Positions 1 to 8,481 of a stretch of 64,000 nt of DNA are shown piece by piece. The notes under the pieces were generated by a model that did no database searches, was not told the origin of the DNA, and saw nothing but the letters and a program-made list of their open reading frames with translations. The translations under genes were made by a program, and so were the position numbers. Origin of the DNA: an uncultured Rhodospirillales bacterium. Lineage in GTDB: Bacteria; Pseudomonadota; Alphaproteobacteria; ATCC43930; CGMCC-115725. Every line of letters starts with the position of its first letter. Within the stretch, counting starts at the first letter, position 1. The stretch covers positions 1 through 64,000 of the forward strand of contig CAIJOA010000030.1 of NCBI GenBank assembly GCA_903822185.1, in the 5' to 3' direction.

Positions 1-142
1 CAGCGATGGCGAGTACTACCTGACTAAGAAGTAAGCCTTACGGCAGTTCACGAAATGAAACAGGCGGGAAATTTCCCGCCTGTTTCATTTCGTGAACTGC
101 CGTAAGGCTTACTTCTTAGTCAGGTAGTACTCGCCATCGCTG
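1..142. repeat. perfect 142-bp palindrome at the contig edge
   Basis: Bases 1-71 are the exact reverse complement of bases 72-142. The arms include the last codons and stop of the decarboxylase gene that ends at 109, so one arm duplicates coding sequence. The centre (59-84) is a natural-looking GC hairpin. I infer that only the centre is genuine and that the outer arm is an assembly fold-back. The length of 142 equals 141+1, as expected where a k=141 de Bruijn graph contig ends on a self-complementary edge. Confidence 0.9.
59..84 (-). terminator. hairpin terminator after the UbiD-family gene
   Basis: A GGCGGGAAA/TTTCCCGCC stem flanked by AAACA and TGTTT lies about 25 bases past the decarboxylase stop codon on the minus strand. 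This is an ordinary position for an intrinsic terminator. Because the whole palindrome is suspect, the true extent of the hairpin and its T-tract cannot be judged here. Confidence 0.5.
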
Positions 143-1665
143 TTGCGGTCGAGTTGACCGGCGTCGCGCAGGGTTTCGACTTCGCGGACGATTTCGCGGC
201 CGTCGCGGCTGCCGAGGACCGACATCAGCTTGGCGAAATGCATCGGGCCGGTTTCGAGGGCCTGCTGCACGGTCTGGAAACGAGCGGGGCCTTCGATCTT
301 TGCCGCTTCGGGAACGCGGGCGGTGACGGCGTTCGGGCGCGGGAAGTTCCAGGTGCAGTCGAACCCGGCCTTCGAGCTGTTGCCGTTGGTGCCCGAGGGG
401 TCCATCGGCATGAAGCGCAAGTTGCTCATGACGATCAGGTCCTTGTCGGCCTGGAAGCGACCGGACATCGCCCACTCCATCTGCTCGCTGGAGCGGATAT
501 CAACGTCGTCGTCGGTGATATAGACGTGTTTGGTCGTGCGGCTCATGCCGAGCAATGCCGTGATCGCGTCGCGCGGTTCGGCGTTGCTGCGCTTGCGGAT
601 CGACACGCGCATATGGCAGTTCACACCGGGGCCCGGCGGCGAGAATACATCGACGACATCGATGCCGGCCTGCTTAAGGATACTCCAGGCGCGCGCTTCG
701 CTTTGCAGCGCGCCCATCGGCGCGCCGTCGCACCAGCCGAGATTGCGGCCAACGCCGTGTTTGATGGTTTGGTGCAGGACGTCGCGGCGGCGGGTGATCG
801 CGGTGACATGGAACACCGGATCGCCGTGCATCGGGCCGTAATAGCCCATGTATTCGCCGTAGGGGCCTTCATTGTCGATATAGCCGCGCTCGTCGATATA
901 GCCTTCGAGCACGATCTCAGCATCGGCCGGAACATAAAGATCGTTGGTCAGGCATTTGACCACCGGCAGCGGTTCGCCGCGGAAGGTGCCGAGGGTGTTG
1001 ATCTCGTCCTGTCCCGGCATGCCGCGATTGGACGCAGCCATGGTGTCGATCGGATGCGCGCCGATGGTGAAGCTGGCGGGCAGCTTTTCGCCGCGTGAGA
1101 CGCAGCCGAGATAGACCTGCTTGAGGTCCGACGGCGCCGTCAGGTTGAAGCCGCATTTGTCTTTGCCGCGAAGCATCAGGCGGCGGCAGCCGACGTTGCT
1201 GCGCTTGGTCACCGGGTCGATGACGAAATCGATGCCCGAGGTGATGTAGGGGCCACCGTCATATTCGTGCTGCACATGGAAGGGCAGCTTGTAGAGATCG
1301 ATTTGGTCGCCGGTCAGGACGACTTCATGCACCGGCGATTCATTCGACGGCACGACATAGGTCTTTTGCGGGTTGGCGGCGCGGCGCATGAATTCTTCGC
1401 GCAGCTTGTTCTCGGGCACGCCGAAGGCGGCGGCGAGGCGCGTGCGGCTGGCCGAAACGGCGCCGACGACTTCGTGCTGCTCCGGGCCGGCCTTCTTGAA
1501 CAGGACGCCCTTCTTGGTCGCTTCGATGATGGGGCTCATCTCGGAGAGCGCGACGGGCTCGTTGCGAACCTCGATCTCGTCCATCTCGACCAGCCGATCG
1601 ACCAGCTTACGCAGACGGAACTTGTCCGGGTTAAAATTGGTGGTCTTCGGAACAGGCTGGTCCAT
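109..1665 (-). CDS. UbiD-family decarboxylase
   Basis: A 518-residue UbiD-family protein, normal length for these prenylated-FMN-dependent aromatic or unsaturated acid decarboxylases. The conserved core is visible: an NVGxxR-type segment at residues 157-162 with the likely catalytic R162, and NEGPYGEYMGYY at 265-276, whose E266 and E271 match the catalytic Glu pair of Fdc1/UbiD. The cofactor needs a UbiX-type flavin prenyltransferase, and none is in the window. The catabolic neighbours (VOC protein, LIV transporter) point to an aromatic-acid substrate rather than ubiquinone synthesis. The start is the ATG at 1665, preceded by GGGGAGAAAACGCG. The last codons lie inside the contig-edge palindrome. 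Confidence 0.88.
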   Translation of the reverse strand: MDQPVPKTTNFNPDKFRLRKLVDRLVEMDEIEVRNEPVALSEMSPIIEATKKGVLFKKAGPEQHEVVGAVSASRTRLAAAFGVPENKLREEFMRRAANPQKTYVVPSNESPVHEVVLTGDQIDLYKLPFHVQHEYDGGPYITSGIDFVIDPVTKRSNVGCRRLMLRGKDKCGFNLTAPSDLKQVYLGCVSRGEKLPASFTIGAHPIDTMAASNRGMPGQDEINTLGTFRGEPLPVVKCLTNDLYVPADAEIVLEGYIDERGYIDNEGPYGEYMGYYGPMHGDPVFHVTAITRRRDVLHQTIKHGVGRNLGWCDGAPMGALQSEARAWSILKQAGIDVVDVFSPPGPGVNCHMRVSIRKRSNAEPRDAITALLGMSRTTKHVYITDDDVDIRSSEQMEWAMSGRFQADKDLIVMSNLRFMPMDPSGTNGNSSKAGFDCTWNFPRPNAVTARVPEAAKIEGPARFQTVQQALETGPMHFAKLMSVLGSRDGREIVREVETLRDAGQLDRNSDGEYYLTKK

Positions 1666-1836
1666 CGCGTTTTCTCCCCAGGCGGCGATTTCAAAATCTA
1701 CCCGGAAGATAGCGTTCGGGGCGGCGAGTCCGCAATCGCGAATGCCGCGCCAAAGCGACGCTAGGAAACGATTGAAATCGCTTAGAAGAAGGGATTTCCA
1801 GGGCGGACGACGACCGGCTCGCCCTGGAAAATTGTC

Positions 1837-2643
1837 TTAGCCTTCGTGGACGCCCAACAGGACGCCATCGACGTCCGCCATATGATATTGGCAGTAGGGG
1901 CAGCTGGTCTCGAACAGCTTTTTGCGGGCGCGCGCTTCCGGGCCGTAATCGATCGACATCGGCTGGATGTAAGGATTGCGCGCTTCGAGCCGTTCAACGT
2001 CGGCCTTGAATTTTTCCATGTTCTCGACCTTGAAGCCCATATGGTCGAGCGACGGCGGCATGATGCCGGTCGCGTCATAATCCATGATGTTCCAGGGCAT
2101 GATCACCAGCGTCATGTGACCGTCGGTCAGATAATGGTTCGGGTCGCCTTCGCGCTTGTTGCGCGGTTCCAGCTCGAACACGGTGCGGTAGAACTCGGCC
2201 ATCGCATCCGGGCGCATCGTGCGGACGCCGAAATGGCTGATGAAGCGCTTGTTGATACCCTTACCCGCTTGTTCGACATAGACGTCGCTGCGGTTCTCCA
2301 TGTCCTCTTGCGAGATGTCGAAGACGTTGCCGTCCGGGTCATGCGCCGAGATGCCGGCATAGGGCCGGTTGGAGGGGCGCTTCAGCCATTGCACGCCGAA
2401 ACCCTTCAGCCGGTCGAGCGCGGTCTGGGCGTCGCGTACCTCGAAACCGAAATGTTCCAGCCGGCCGCCGCGGCCGGGACCGCGCGGATTGATGTTCATG
2501 CCGACATAGCCGTCGCCGATGACGCCGGCGCCTTCGGCGCGCACGCCCTGGGCCGTGTTCATGCCGAAATAGGCTTCATAGAAGCGGCAGGACAGGGCGT
2601 ATTTTTCGCTGACAATGGCCAGATGATTGAGTTTGGCGAACAT
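1837..2643 (-). CDS. VOC family protein, two-module extradiol-dioxygenase-like
   Basis: A 268-residue vicinal-oxygen-chelate protein with two modules, roughly 1-115 and 133-268. Candidate metal ligands are H7 and H64 in the first module and H137 and H201 in the second; HDPDGNVFDI (101-110) is the usual edge-strand motif. The layout fits catechol 2,3-dioxygenase-like or glyoxalase-like enzymes, but the substrate is unknown. An unusual C-terminal tail holds a CPYC motif (248-251) followed by H254. The start has a strong GGAGGAG ribosome binding site. It lies upstream of the UbiD-family gene on the same strand, with a gap of about 170 bp, so they may be co-transcribed. Confidence 0.82.
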   Translation of the reverse strand: MFAKLNHLAIVSEKYALSCRFYEAYFGMNTAQGVRAEGAGVIGDGYVGMNINPRGPGRGGRLEHFGFEVRDAQTALDRLKGFGVQWLKRPSNRPYAGISAHDPDGNVFDISQEDMENRSDVYVEQAGKGINKRFISHFGVRTMRPDAMAEFYRTVFELEPRNKREGDPNHYLTDGHMTLVIMPWNIMDYDATGIMPPSLDHMGFKVENMEKFKADVERLEARNPYIQPMSIDYGPEARARKKLFETSCPYCQYHMADVDGVLLGVHEG

Positions 2644-2773
2644 CTTTATGTCTCCTCCTGAGCCTGCGACCTCTTGCGGGGAGTATCCTTCCCGATCCGG
2701 GTTACGGCAAATGAAATCAATGGTAGAGTAATCCCAGCGCCACTACGTAACCAGGCGTACCAGGGAGAAAACG

Positions 2774-3955
2774 ATGCGAGCAGGATGGGCGCTTTTCGTT
2801 GCGCTGTTGTGGGCAATCAATCCGGCGGCGGCTGAGGATAAGCCGCTGAAAGTCGGGATCATGCTCGAGCTGTCGGGCAATTTTTCCAGTTCCGGCAATT
2901 CGGCGCTGCACGGCTTTCAATATGTGCTGCAACAGCATGGCGGCAAGCTGGGCGGGCGCACCGTCGAGACGGTGATCGAGGACAATGCCGGCGATCCGGC
3001 GACGGCGATCGTCAAGGTCAAGAAGCTGGTCGAATCCGACAAGGTCGATGTGCTGTTCGGCCCGGTCAGCTCGGGCACCGGCGCTGCCGTCCGGAACTAT
3101 ATCATCGAGCAGAAAATCCCGACGATGATGGGATCGACCGTCGCCGAAGTGCTGGACGGCAAATATATGTTTCGCACCTCGTTCGACGGCAATGTCGATG
3201 GCTATCTGCAGGGCTATCTCGCCGGCGCCTCGGGCCACAAGAAGGCCGTGCTGCTGGCGCCCAACTATCTCGCCGGACAATCGGCCATCCAATATTTTGA
3301 AAAGGGATTCAACGACGCGGGCGGCACGGCGGTACAAAAACTGATGCCGCGCATCGGCGCGACCGATTACGGCTCGTTCATCGGGCAGATATCCCCCGAC
3401 GCCGATTGCGCCATCGTCTTCTTCCCCGGTGCGGACGCCGTGCGCTTCCTCAAGCAGTTCGCCGATTACGGCACCAAGCTGCCGTTATTCGGTTTCACCT
3501 CGACGGTCGATGAAACGCTGCTGCCCGCCGAAGGACAGGCGGCAGTCGGGTTCGTCGGCGCGTCGCAATATTTCTCGACGATCACGACGCCGGAAAATCT
3601 CGCCTTCCTCAAGGATTGGAATGCGGCGCATAAAGACTCACCGGAAAAGGCGAGCTGGCTGACGCTCTCGGGCTGGATCGCGGCGGCGACGCTGGATCAA
3701 GCGATCGAGCGCGTGCACGGCGATATCAGCGACACCGAAGCTTTCATGAAATCGCTGAAGCAGACCCACCTTAATACGCCGGCTGGGCCGTTCCGCTTCG
3801 ACGAGAATCAGAACCCGGTTTTGCCGCGTTACATCGTGCAGATTCGCGATGTGAAGGGCGAAGCCAAACCCGTCGTCATCGGCACTATTCCGGAATTCGT
3901 TCCGGTGATGAAGCCCCCGACATTGCCGGCCGATCTGGTCTGGCCGAAGGGCTGA
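2774..3955 (+). CDS. LIV-type ABC transporter substrate-binding protein
   Basis: A 393-residue type-1 periplasmic binding protein of the branched-chain amino acid/amide/aromatic family. An N-terminal signal peptide (about residues 1-20, ending AAA before EDKPLKVG) is followed by the typical GIMLELSG opening. The GGxxxRxxE-type segment and the DNAGDPATA motif are present. It faces livF-livG-livM-livH across a palindromic element and is the obvious binding protein for that transporter. Given the surrounding degradative genes, the ligand may be an aromatic acid rather than leucine. The ribosome binding site AGGGAGAAAACG directly abuts the ATG. Confidence 0.88.
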   Translation: MRAGWALFVALLWAINPAAAEDKPLKVGIMLELSGNFSSSGNSALHGFQYVLQQHGGKLGGRTVETVIEDNAGDPATAIVKVKKLVESDKVDVLFGPVSSGTGAAVRNYIIEQKIPTMMGSTVAEVLDGKYMFRTSFDGNVDGYLQGYLAGASGHKKAVLLAPNYLAGQSAIQYFEKGFNDAGGTAVQKLMPRIGATDYGSFIGQISPDADCAIVFFPGADAVRFLKQFADYGTKLPLFGFTSTVDETLLPAEGQAAVGFVGASQYFSTITTPENLAFLKDWNAAHKDSPEKASWLTLSGWIAAATLDQAIERVHGDISDTEAFMKSLKQTHLNTPAGPFRFDENQNPVLPRYIVQIRDVKGEAKPVVIGTIPEFVPVMKPPTLPADLVWPKG

Positions 3956-3970
3956 GAACGAGTCTGGAAT

Positions 3971-4071
3971 CCCCCTCACCCCAACCCTCTCCCCAAGGGG
4001 CGAGGGAGAATTATCTACCCTTCGCCCCTTGGGGAGAGGGAGGGACCCGCGTTAGCGGGAGGGTGAGGGGG
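3971..4071. repeat. CCCTCACCC-type intergenic palindrome, copy 1
   Basis: A nested inverted repeat: outer arms CCCCCTCACCC (3971-3981) and its complement (4061-4071), inner 19-bp perfect arms at 3985-4003 and 4022-4040, plus a small CCCGC/GCGGG hairpin near 4047-4060. It sits between converging genes and probably also ends transcription from both sides. Related elements occur at 10848-10990 and 47601-47739. Confidence 0.85.
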
Positions 4072-4085
4072 AATTCACACTCAGC

Positions 4086-4802
4086 TTAAACGCCGAGATA
4101 CGTCTCTTTGACGTCGTTATTCGCGGCAAGGTCACTCGGCAACCCGTCGAAGACGATCTTGCCCTTGTCCATGACATAGACATAGTCGGCGGATTCGATC
4201 GCGAAATTGATGTTCTGCTCGACCAGCAGGATCGCCATGCCGCCGTCGCGCAAACGGCGGATCAATTGCCGTAATTCTTCGACCACATGCGGCGACAGGC
4301 CCTCGGTCGGTTCATCCATCAGCAGCAGCCGACCGTTGCCGACCAGCGCACGCGCCACCGCCAGCATTTGCTGCTCGCCGCCCGATAGCGTCCCGGCGCT
4401 GTTGCGCATCCGCTCGCGCAGGCGCGGGAAAAGATCGAGCACGCTGTCGATCGTCCAGCCTTCGTTGCCGCCGGTCGCCGCGCGCCGCGCGATTTCCAGA
4501 TTTTCGCGAACACTCAGCGAGATGAAGATGCGCCGGCCCTGCGGCACCAAACCCATCCCGGCCTGCGCAATGCGATAAGACGTCCAGCGCGTTATGTCTT
4601 GGTTCTCGAAGACGATCTTGCCGCGGCGCGGCGGGGTGAAGGCGATAACGCTGCGGATCAGCGTCGTCTTGCCGACGCCGTTGCGGCCGAGGACGGCGGC
4701 GATAGTGCCCGGCTCGACCTTCAGCGACACGCCCTGCAGGACATAGCTTTCGCCGTAATAGGTATGGATATCATCGACGACGAGGGTGGGGTTGGCGCTC
4801 AT
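4086..4802 (-). CDS. livF: LIV-type ABC transporter ATP-binding protein LivF
   Basis: A 238-residue ABC ATPase. Walker A is GRNGVGKTT (39-47), the signature is LSGGEQQML and Walker B is LLLMDEPTEGLS. The short length and the C-terminal KGKIVFDG and YLGV segments are typical of LivF rather than LivG. Its ATG overlaps the livG stop codon (ATGA), so the two ATPases are translationally coupled. It is the last gene of a leftward operon that starts with a flavin monooxygenase and an amidohydrolase. Confidence 0.93.
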   Translation of the reverse strand: MSANPTLVVDDIHTYYGESYVLQGVSLKVEPGTIAAVLGRNGVGKTTLIRSVIAFTPPRRGKIVFENQDITRWTSYRIAQAGMGLVPQGRRIFISLSVRENLEIARRAATGGNEGWTIDSVLDLFPRLRERMRNSAGTLSGGEQQMLAVARALVGNGRLLLMDEPTEGLSPHVVEELRQLIRRLRDGGMAILLVEQNINFAIESADYVYVMDKGKIVFDGLPSDLAANNDVKETYLGV

Positions 4803-5569
4803 TGATGCGCCTCCGTGGTGCGTGCCGCGCCGCCGCTGGCATAGATTTTCTTCAAGTTGCCTTCCTGGCGGATTTCGTCGGGTGTCCCTTCGGCGACGAT
4901 CTTGCCTTGATCCATCGCGGTGATGCGGTCGGCGATCTTGAAGGCTGCGGCAAGGTCATGCTCGATCAGCAACACGGTGATGCTGCGGTCGAGATTGAGG
5001 ATGATATCGGTCGCGAGATGCGTCTCTGCCGCCGATAGACCGGCCATCGGTTCATCGAGCAACAAAAGCCGCGGTTCGCAGGCGAGGGCCATGACGATCT
5101 CAAGTTGGCGCTGCGTGCCGTAAGACAGATGCCGGACTTCTTCGCGGCGGATATCGGCTAACCGCCATTTCTCCAGCAGTGCCTCCGCCTTGGCGATAAC
5201 GTCGCGATAGCCCGACAACCGCCGCCAAAAGACGAAGTGCGACGGCGCCAAGGCCTGCACCGCGATGATCATGTTGTCGAGCACGGTCAGGTTGCGGAAC
5301 AGCGAGGTGATCTGAAACGTCCGCGCCAGACCCAGCGCGGCGCGGCGATGCAGCGCTTTGCTCGTGACATCCTGACCGAACAGCTTGATCGTGCCGCTGC
5401 TCGGCGCGATCTGGCCGTTGACGACGTTGAACAGCGTCGTCTTGCCAGCGCCGTTGGTGCCGATGATCGCGCGCCGCTCACCCGGCTCCAGCACCATCGT
5501 CACGTCGTTGAGGGCGTGAACGCCGCCGAAACTGCGCGACAGGTTTTTGACGGCAAGCGGCGCTGTCAC
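4799..5569 (-). CDS. livG: LIV-type ABC transporter ATP-binding protein LivG
   Basis: A 256-residue ABC ATPase. Walker A is GTNGAGKTT (37-45), the signature is LSYGTQRQ and Walker B is LLLLDEPMAGLS; the C-terminal EGTPDEI segment is typical of LivG. The frame is open further upstream to 5911, but that part lies inside livM and has no family similarity. I place the start at the GTG at 5569, which overlaps the livM stop as GTGA and gives the expected length and N-terminus (VTAPLAVKNLSRSFGG). Confidence 0.92.
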   Translation of the reverse strand: MTAPLAVKNLSRSFGGVHALNDVTMVLEPGERRAIIGTNGAGKTTLFNVVNGQIAPSSGTIKLFGQDVTSKALHRRAALGLARTFQITSLFRNLTVLDNMIIAVQALAPSHFVFWRRLSGYRDVIAKAEALLEKWRLADIRREEVRHLSYGTQRQLEIVMALACEPRLLLLDEPMAGLSAAETHLATDIILNLDRSITVLLIEHDLAAAFKIADRITAMDQGKIVAEGTPDEIRQEGNLKKIYASGGAARTTEAHQ

Positions 5570-6534
5570 GACGCGCTCCCGCGTTTCGGCGCGAAGAACT
5601 TGTCGCGGATGAAGACCAGCGCGCCCTGCGGCGCATAGAGCGCGATGCCGACATAGATCAGGCCGATGACGAACAGCCAGCGGTCTGTATAGGTGCTGAG
5701 CACATATTGCAGGATGACAAAGACGCCCGCGCCCAGCACCGGCCCAAACAGCGTGCCGGCCGCGCCGACAAGAATCATCATCAACACCTGCGCCGATACG
5801 GTGACGCTGAGGCTCGATGGGCTGACGAAGCTGTTGAGATACATGTACATCTCGCCGGCAACGGCAGCGAAGGACGCCGATACGATCGAGGCGACGTATT
5901 TGTAAGCCCAAACATTGTAGCCGAGCGCCCGCATCCGCATCTCGTTCTCACGAATCCCGCGCAACGCATAGCCGAAGGGCGATTTGACGAAGACGTACAG
6001 CGCGAGCGCCGAGACGACGAAGATAGCGAGGACGAAATAAAAGTAGTTGTGGGTGGAGGCGAAGGTCCAGGGAAACCAACTGCCGAGATTGGGACGCCGT
6101 ACACCGGGGAGGCCGTTATCGCCACCGGTCAATTCGGTCCAACTGACCGCGACGCTCCACAACACCTGCGAGAAGGCGAGGGTGATCATCAGGTAATAGG
6201 ATTTCGACGTGCGTAGCGCGAGAAGATGGAACAGCGCGGCAGCGACGGCGGCGGCGACGATACCGGCCGGCGCGGCCATGCCGAAAGGCCAGCCGAGCTT
6301 CAAGGAACAGATCGCTGAAACGTAAGCGCCCAAGCCGAAATAAGCGGCATGACCCAGCGACGGCATGCCGGTATAGCCGTGCAATACGTCGAGGCTCATG
6401 GCGAAAACGCCATAGATCAGCATCTGCGTCAGGAGGCCGGTGTCATAGGGCGAGAGGAAGTTGCCGAGCGCGCCGACGATGAGGATGAAGGCGAGCGCCC
6501 CGACGCTGCCGAGATGATTCTTCCGCATCGCCAC
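5566..6534 (-). CDS. livM: LIV-type ABC transporter permease LivM
   Basis: A 322-residue, strongly hydrophobic permease of the LivM type, with about eight to ten membrane segments and the conserved GYTGMPSLGHAAYFGLGAY region near residues 54-72. The first codon is GTG at 6534, one base after the livH stop; an ATG at 6528 is an alternative start. The gene is part of the livH-livM-livG-livF chain. Confidence 0.92.
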   Translation of the reverse strand: MAMRKNHLGSVGALAFILIVGALGNFLSPYDTGLLTQMLIYGVFAMSLDVLHGYTGMPSLGHAAYFGLGAYVSAICSLKLGWPFGMAAPAGIVAAAVAAALFHLLALRTSKSYYLMITLAFSQVLWSVAVSWTELTGGDNGLPGVRRPNLGSWFPWTFASTHNYFYFVLAIFVVSALALYVFVKSPFGYALRGIRENEMRMRALGYNVWAYKYVASIVSASFAAVAGEMYMYLNSFVSPSSLSVTVSAQVLMMILVGAAGTLFGPVLGAGVFVILQYVLSTYTDRWLFVIGLIYVGIALYAPQGALVFIRDKFFAPKRGSAS

Positions 6535-6535
6535 C

Positions 6536-7390
6536 TCAGGTCCGGCCCAATAGGCCGGTCGGCTTCAGCGCCAGGACAACGACCATCGGCACGAAGATCG
6601 TGAAAAGCGAAAGCTGCGGGAACCAGACATTGCCGAAATTATCGACCAGCCCGACGAGCAGGCTGCCAAGAAACGCGCCGCGGATGCTGCCGAGCCCGCC
6701 GACTGTGACGACGACGAAGGCCAGCAGAACGACCTCGAAATCCGCGCCGGGGAACATGCCGAGCAGCGGCCCGCCGAGGACGCCGCCGAGGCCGGCGAGC
6801 GCCGAACCGAGGGCGAAGATGCCGGTGAAGACCAGCGGCATGTTGATGCCGAGGCCGCGCACCATTTCCTCGTCGTCCATGCCGGCGCGTACGACCGCGC
6901 CGATCTTGGTCCGTTCAAGGAACATCCAAAGCAAGAACGCGACGGCAAGGCCCCAGCCGATCAGGAACAGGCGATAGAGCGGATAGACCACGCCGAAAAT
7001 GCGCACCGCGCCTTGGAAGAGGGCCGGTTGCGGCACGAGTTGCGGATCGCCGCCCCAGGTGAAGAAGGCGATGTCGGCGATAATGAAGAGAAGCCCTAGC
7101 GTCAGCAGCGCCTGCGGCATTTCTTGCTTATAGAGTTTGGCGAGCAGAAGCCGCTGAACCAGCGTGCCGAGGATGGCGATGGCGATCACGGCGATGATCG
7201 CGCCGACAACAAAATTGCCGCTCATCCGGATGGCGGTAATCGCGATATAGCCGCCCAGCAGATAGAACGAGCCGTGCGCCATGTTGATGATGTGCATCAG
7301 CCCGAAAATCAGGGTCAGCCCGGCGGCGAGGAGGAAAAGAATCATCGCCAACGAAAGCCCGTTGAGCGTGTTCACGATCCAGAAACTCAC
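6536..7390 (-). CDS. livH: LIV-type ABC transporter permease LivH
   Basis: A 284-residue inner-membrane permease of the LivH type. It carries the family segment LTLIFGLMHIINMAHGSFY near residues 26-44 and the GLGSIRGAFLG motif near the C-terminus. The start is GTG at 7390, with a purine-rich GGGGGAGG site upstream. It pairs with LivM as the transmembrane heterodimer. The 98 bases separating it from the upstream amidohydrolase are short enough for one operon, though an internal promoter there is possible. Confidence 0.92.
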   Translation of the reverse strand: MSFWIVNTLNGLSLAMILFLLAAGLTLIFGLMHIINMAHGSFYLLGGYIAITAIRMSGNFVVGAIIAVIAIAILGTLVQRLLLAKLYKQEMPQALLTLGLLFIIADIAFFTWGGDPQLVPQPALFQGAVRIFGVVYPLYRLFLIGWGLAVAFLLWMFLERTKIGAVVRAGMDDEEMVRGLGINMPLVFTGIFALGSALAGLGGVLGGPLLGMFPGADFEVVLLAFVVVTVGGLGSIRGAFLGSLLVGLVDNFGNVWFPQLSLFTIFVPMVVVLALKPTGLLGRT

Positions 7391-7488
7391 GTGCCTCCCC
7401 CGCGACTTCTTTTGTTACCGACAGGGTGTTGTTAGCGCCCCGGATCGGTTCTGGCCACCACACGCGGTTAGGGTGAGGCGCGACTCGT

Positions 7489-8481
7489 CTAGAGCGCGAA
7501 CACTCGCTTGGCGTTGAGGTGATAGATCTTTTCCTTATCGTCTTCCGACAGCGGCATGGCATCCATCGCATCGACGGCGTCGCGCTGCACCTCGAACGGC
7601 CAGTCGGCGGCGAACAGCACATTGTCGATGCCCAAAAGCTCGACCGTCATCATGAACGGCAAGCGGTAATTCATGCCGCTGGTGGTGACGATGATGTTGT
7701 CGCGGAAATATTCGCTGGGCATGCGCTTGATCGTGCGAGCGAAGCCGCCGGCGGCGACCTCCCACAGATAGCGGTTGTCGATGCGCTCCAGCGTGAAGGG
7801 GATGCTCTCGCCCATATGGCCGATGACGATCTTGAGGCGCGGGAACTGGTCGAACACGCCTCCCGAGATCAGCCGCATGACATGGGTGCCGGTCTCGACG
7901 CCATAGCCCCAGGCGACGCGATAGCCGGCCATGTCGAGCGGCGCGGCCATGCCGGGGCTCGGCTCGCGCGGGTGAAGATAGATCGGCACGTTCAGCGCCT
8001 GGGCCGTCTCGAAGATCGGCCAGAACTTTTTGTCGTCGAGATATTCGCCGTGGGTGTGTGAATTGATCAGCGCACCCTTGAGGCCAAGCGATTTGACCGC
8101 GCGTTCCATCTCGCGCGACGCATTGGCCGGGTCCTGCGGCGCGATGGCGCCAAGGCCCGCAAAACGCGTCGGATGTTTCTTGATGGCTGCTGCCAGCCGG
8201 TCGTTTACTAGCTTGGCCAATTCGGTGCCCTGCACCGCGTCGAAGGCCTGAACGCCGGGCGAGCTGACGACGATCAACTGCTTGGTGATGCCGTCTTCGT
8301 CCATCGCCTTGATACGGCGTTCGCCGAGATCGTTGAGATCGAGCAGAAGTTCCCGCCGAACCTCGTTTACTTTGCGCTCCACGCCGGCATTCTTCGCGAG
8401 CGCCTGCGCCGCGGCGACAAGCTCGGGAATCTGGAAACCTTCTTCGACCGCGATACGTTCGCGAACCGGCGGCCGCGCCAT
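7489..8481 (-). CDS. amidohydrolase 2 family protein, gamma-resorcylate decarboxylase-like
   Basis: A 330-residue TIM-barrel amidohydrolase of the ACMSD/gamma-resorcylate decarboxylase branch. H170 (IYLHPREP), H222 (GHMGES) and D293 (FAADWPFE) match the conserved metal and catalytic positions. The N-terminal metal motif, normally EEHF, reads AVEEGF (11-16), so one His ligand is replaced by Gly and the acidic residue is kept. Enzymes of this branch decarboxylate or hydrolyse aromatic acids. The start shares one base with the monooxygenase stop (TGATG), indicating coupled translation. The substrate is unknown. Confidence 0.83.
   Translation of the reverse strand: MARPPVRERIAVEEGFQIPELVAAAQALAKNAGVERKVNEVRRELLLDLNDLGERRIKAMDEDGITKQLIVVSSPGVQAFDAVQGTELAKLVNDRLAAAIKKHPTRFAGLGAIAPQDPANASREMERAVKSLGLKGALINSHTHGEYLDDKKFWPIFETAQALNVPIYLHPREPSPGMAAPLDMAGYRVAWGYGVETGTHVMRLISGGVFDQFPRLKIVIGHMGESIPFTLERIDNRYLWEVAAGGFARTIKRMPSEYFRDNIIVTTSGMNYRLPFMMTVELLGIDNVLFAADWPFEVQRDAVDAMDAMPLSEDDKEKIYHLNAKRVFAL

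Noticed and set aside
1-142. A biological telomere or hairpin chromosome end
   Set aside because: The arms include a duplicated piece of coding sequence, the length fits an assembler edge, and the rest of the window is ordinary chromosomal DNA.
3971-4071. Possible CRISPR-like repeat
   Set aside because: These are nested inverted repeats without regularly spaced direct repeats, unique spacers or cas genes.
5570-5911. N-terminal extension of livG by 114 codons
   Set aside because: The extension lies inside livM, has Arg/His/Cys-rich nonsense composition, and the GTG at 5569 gives the standard LivG start with a GTGA overlap.
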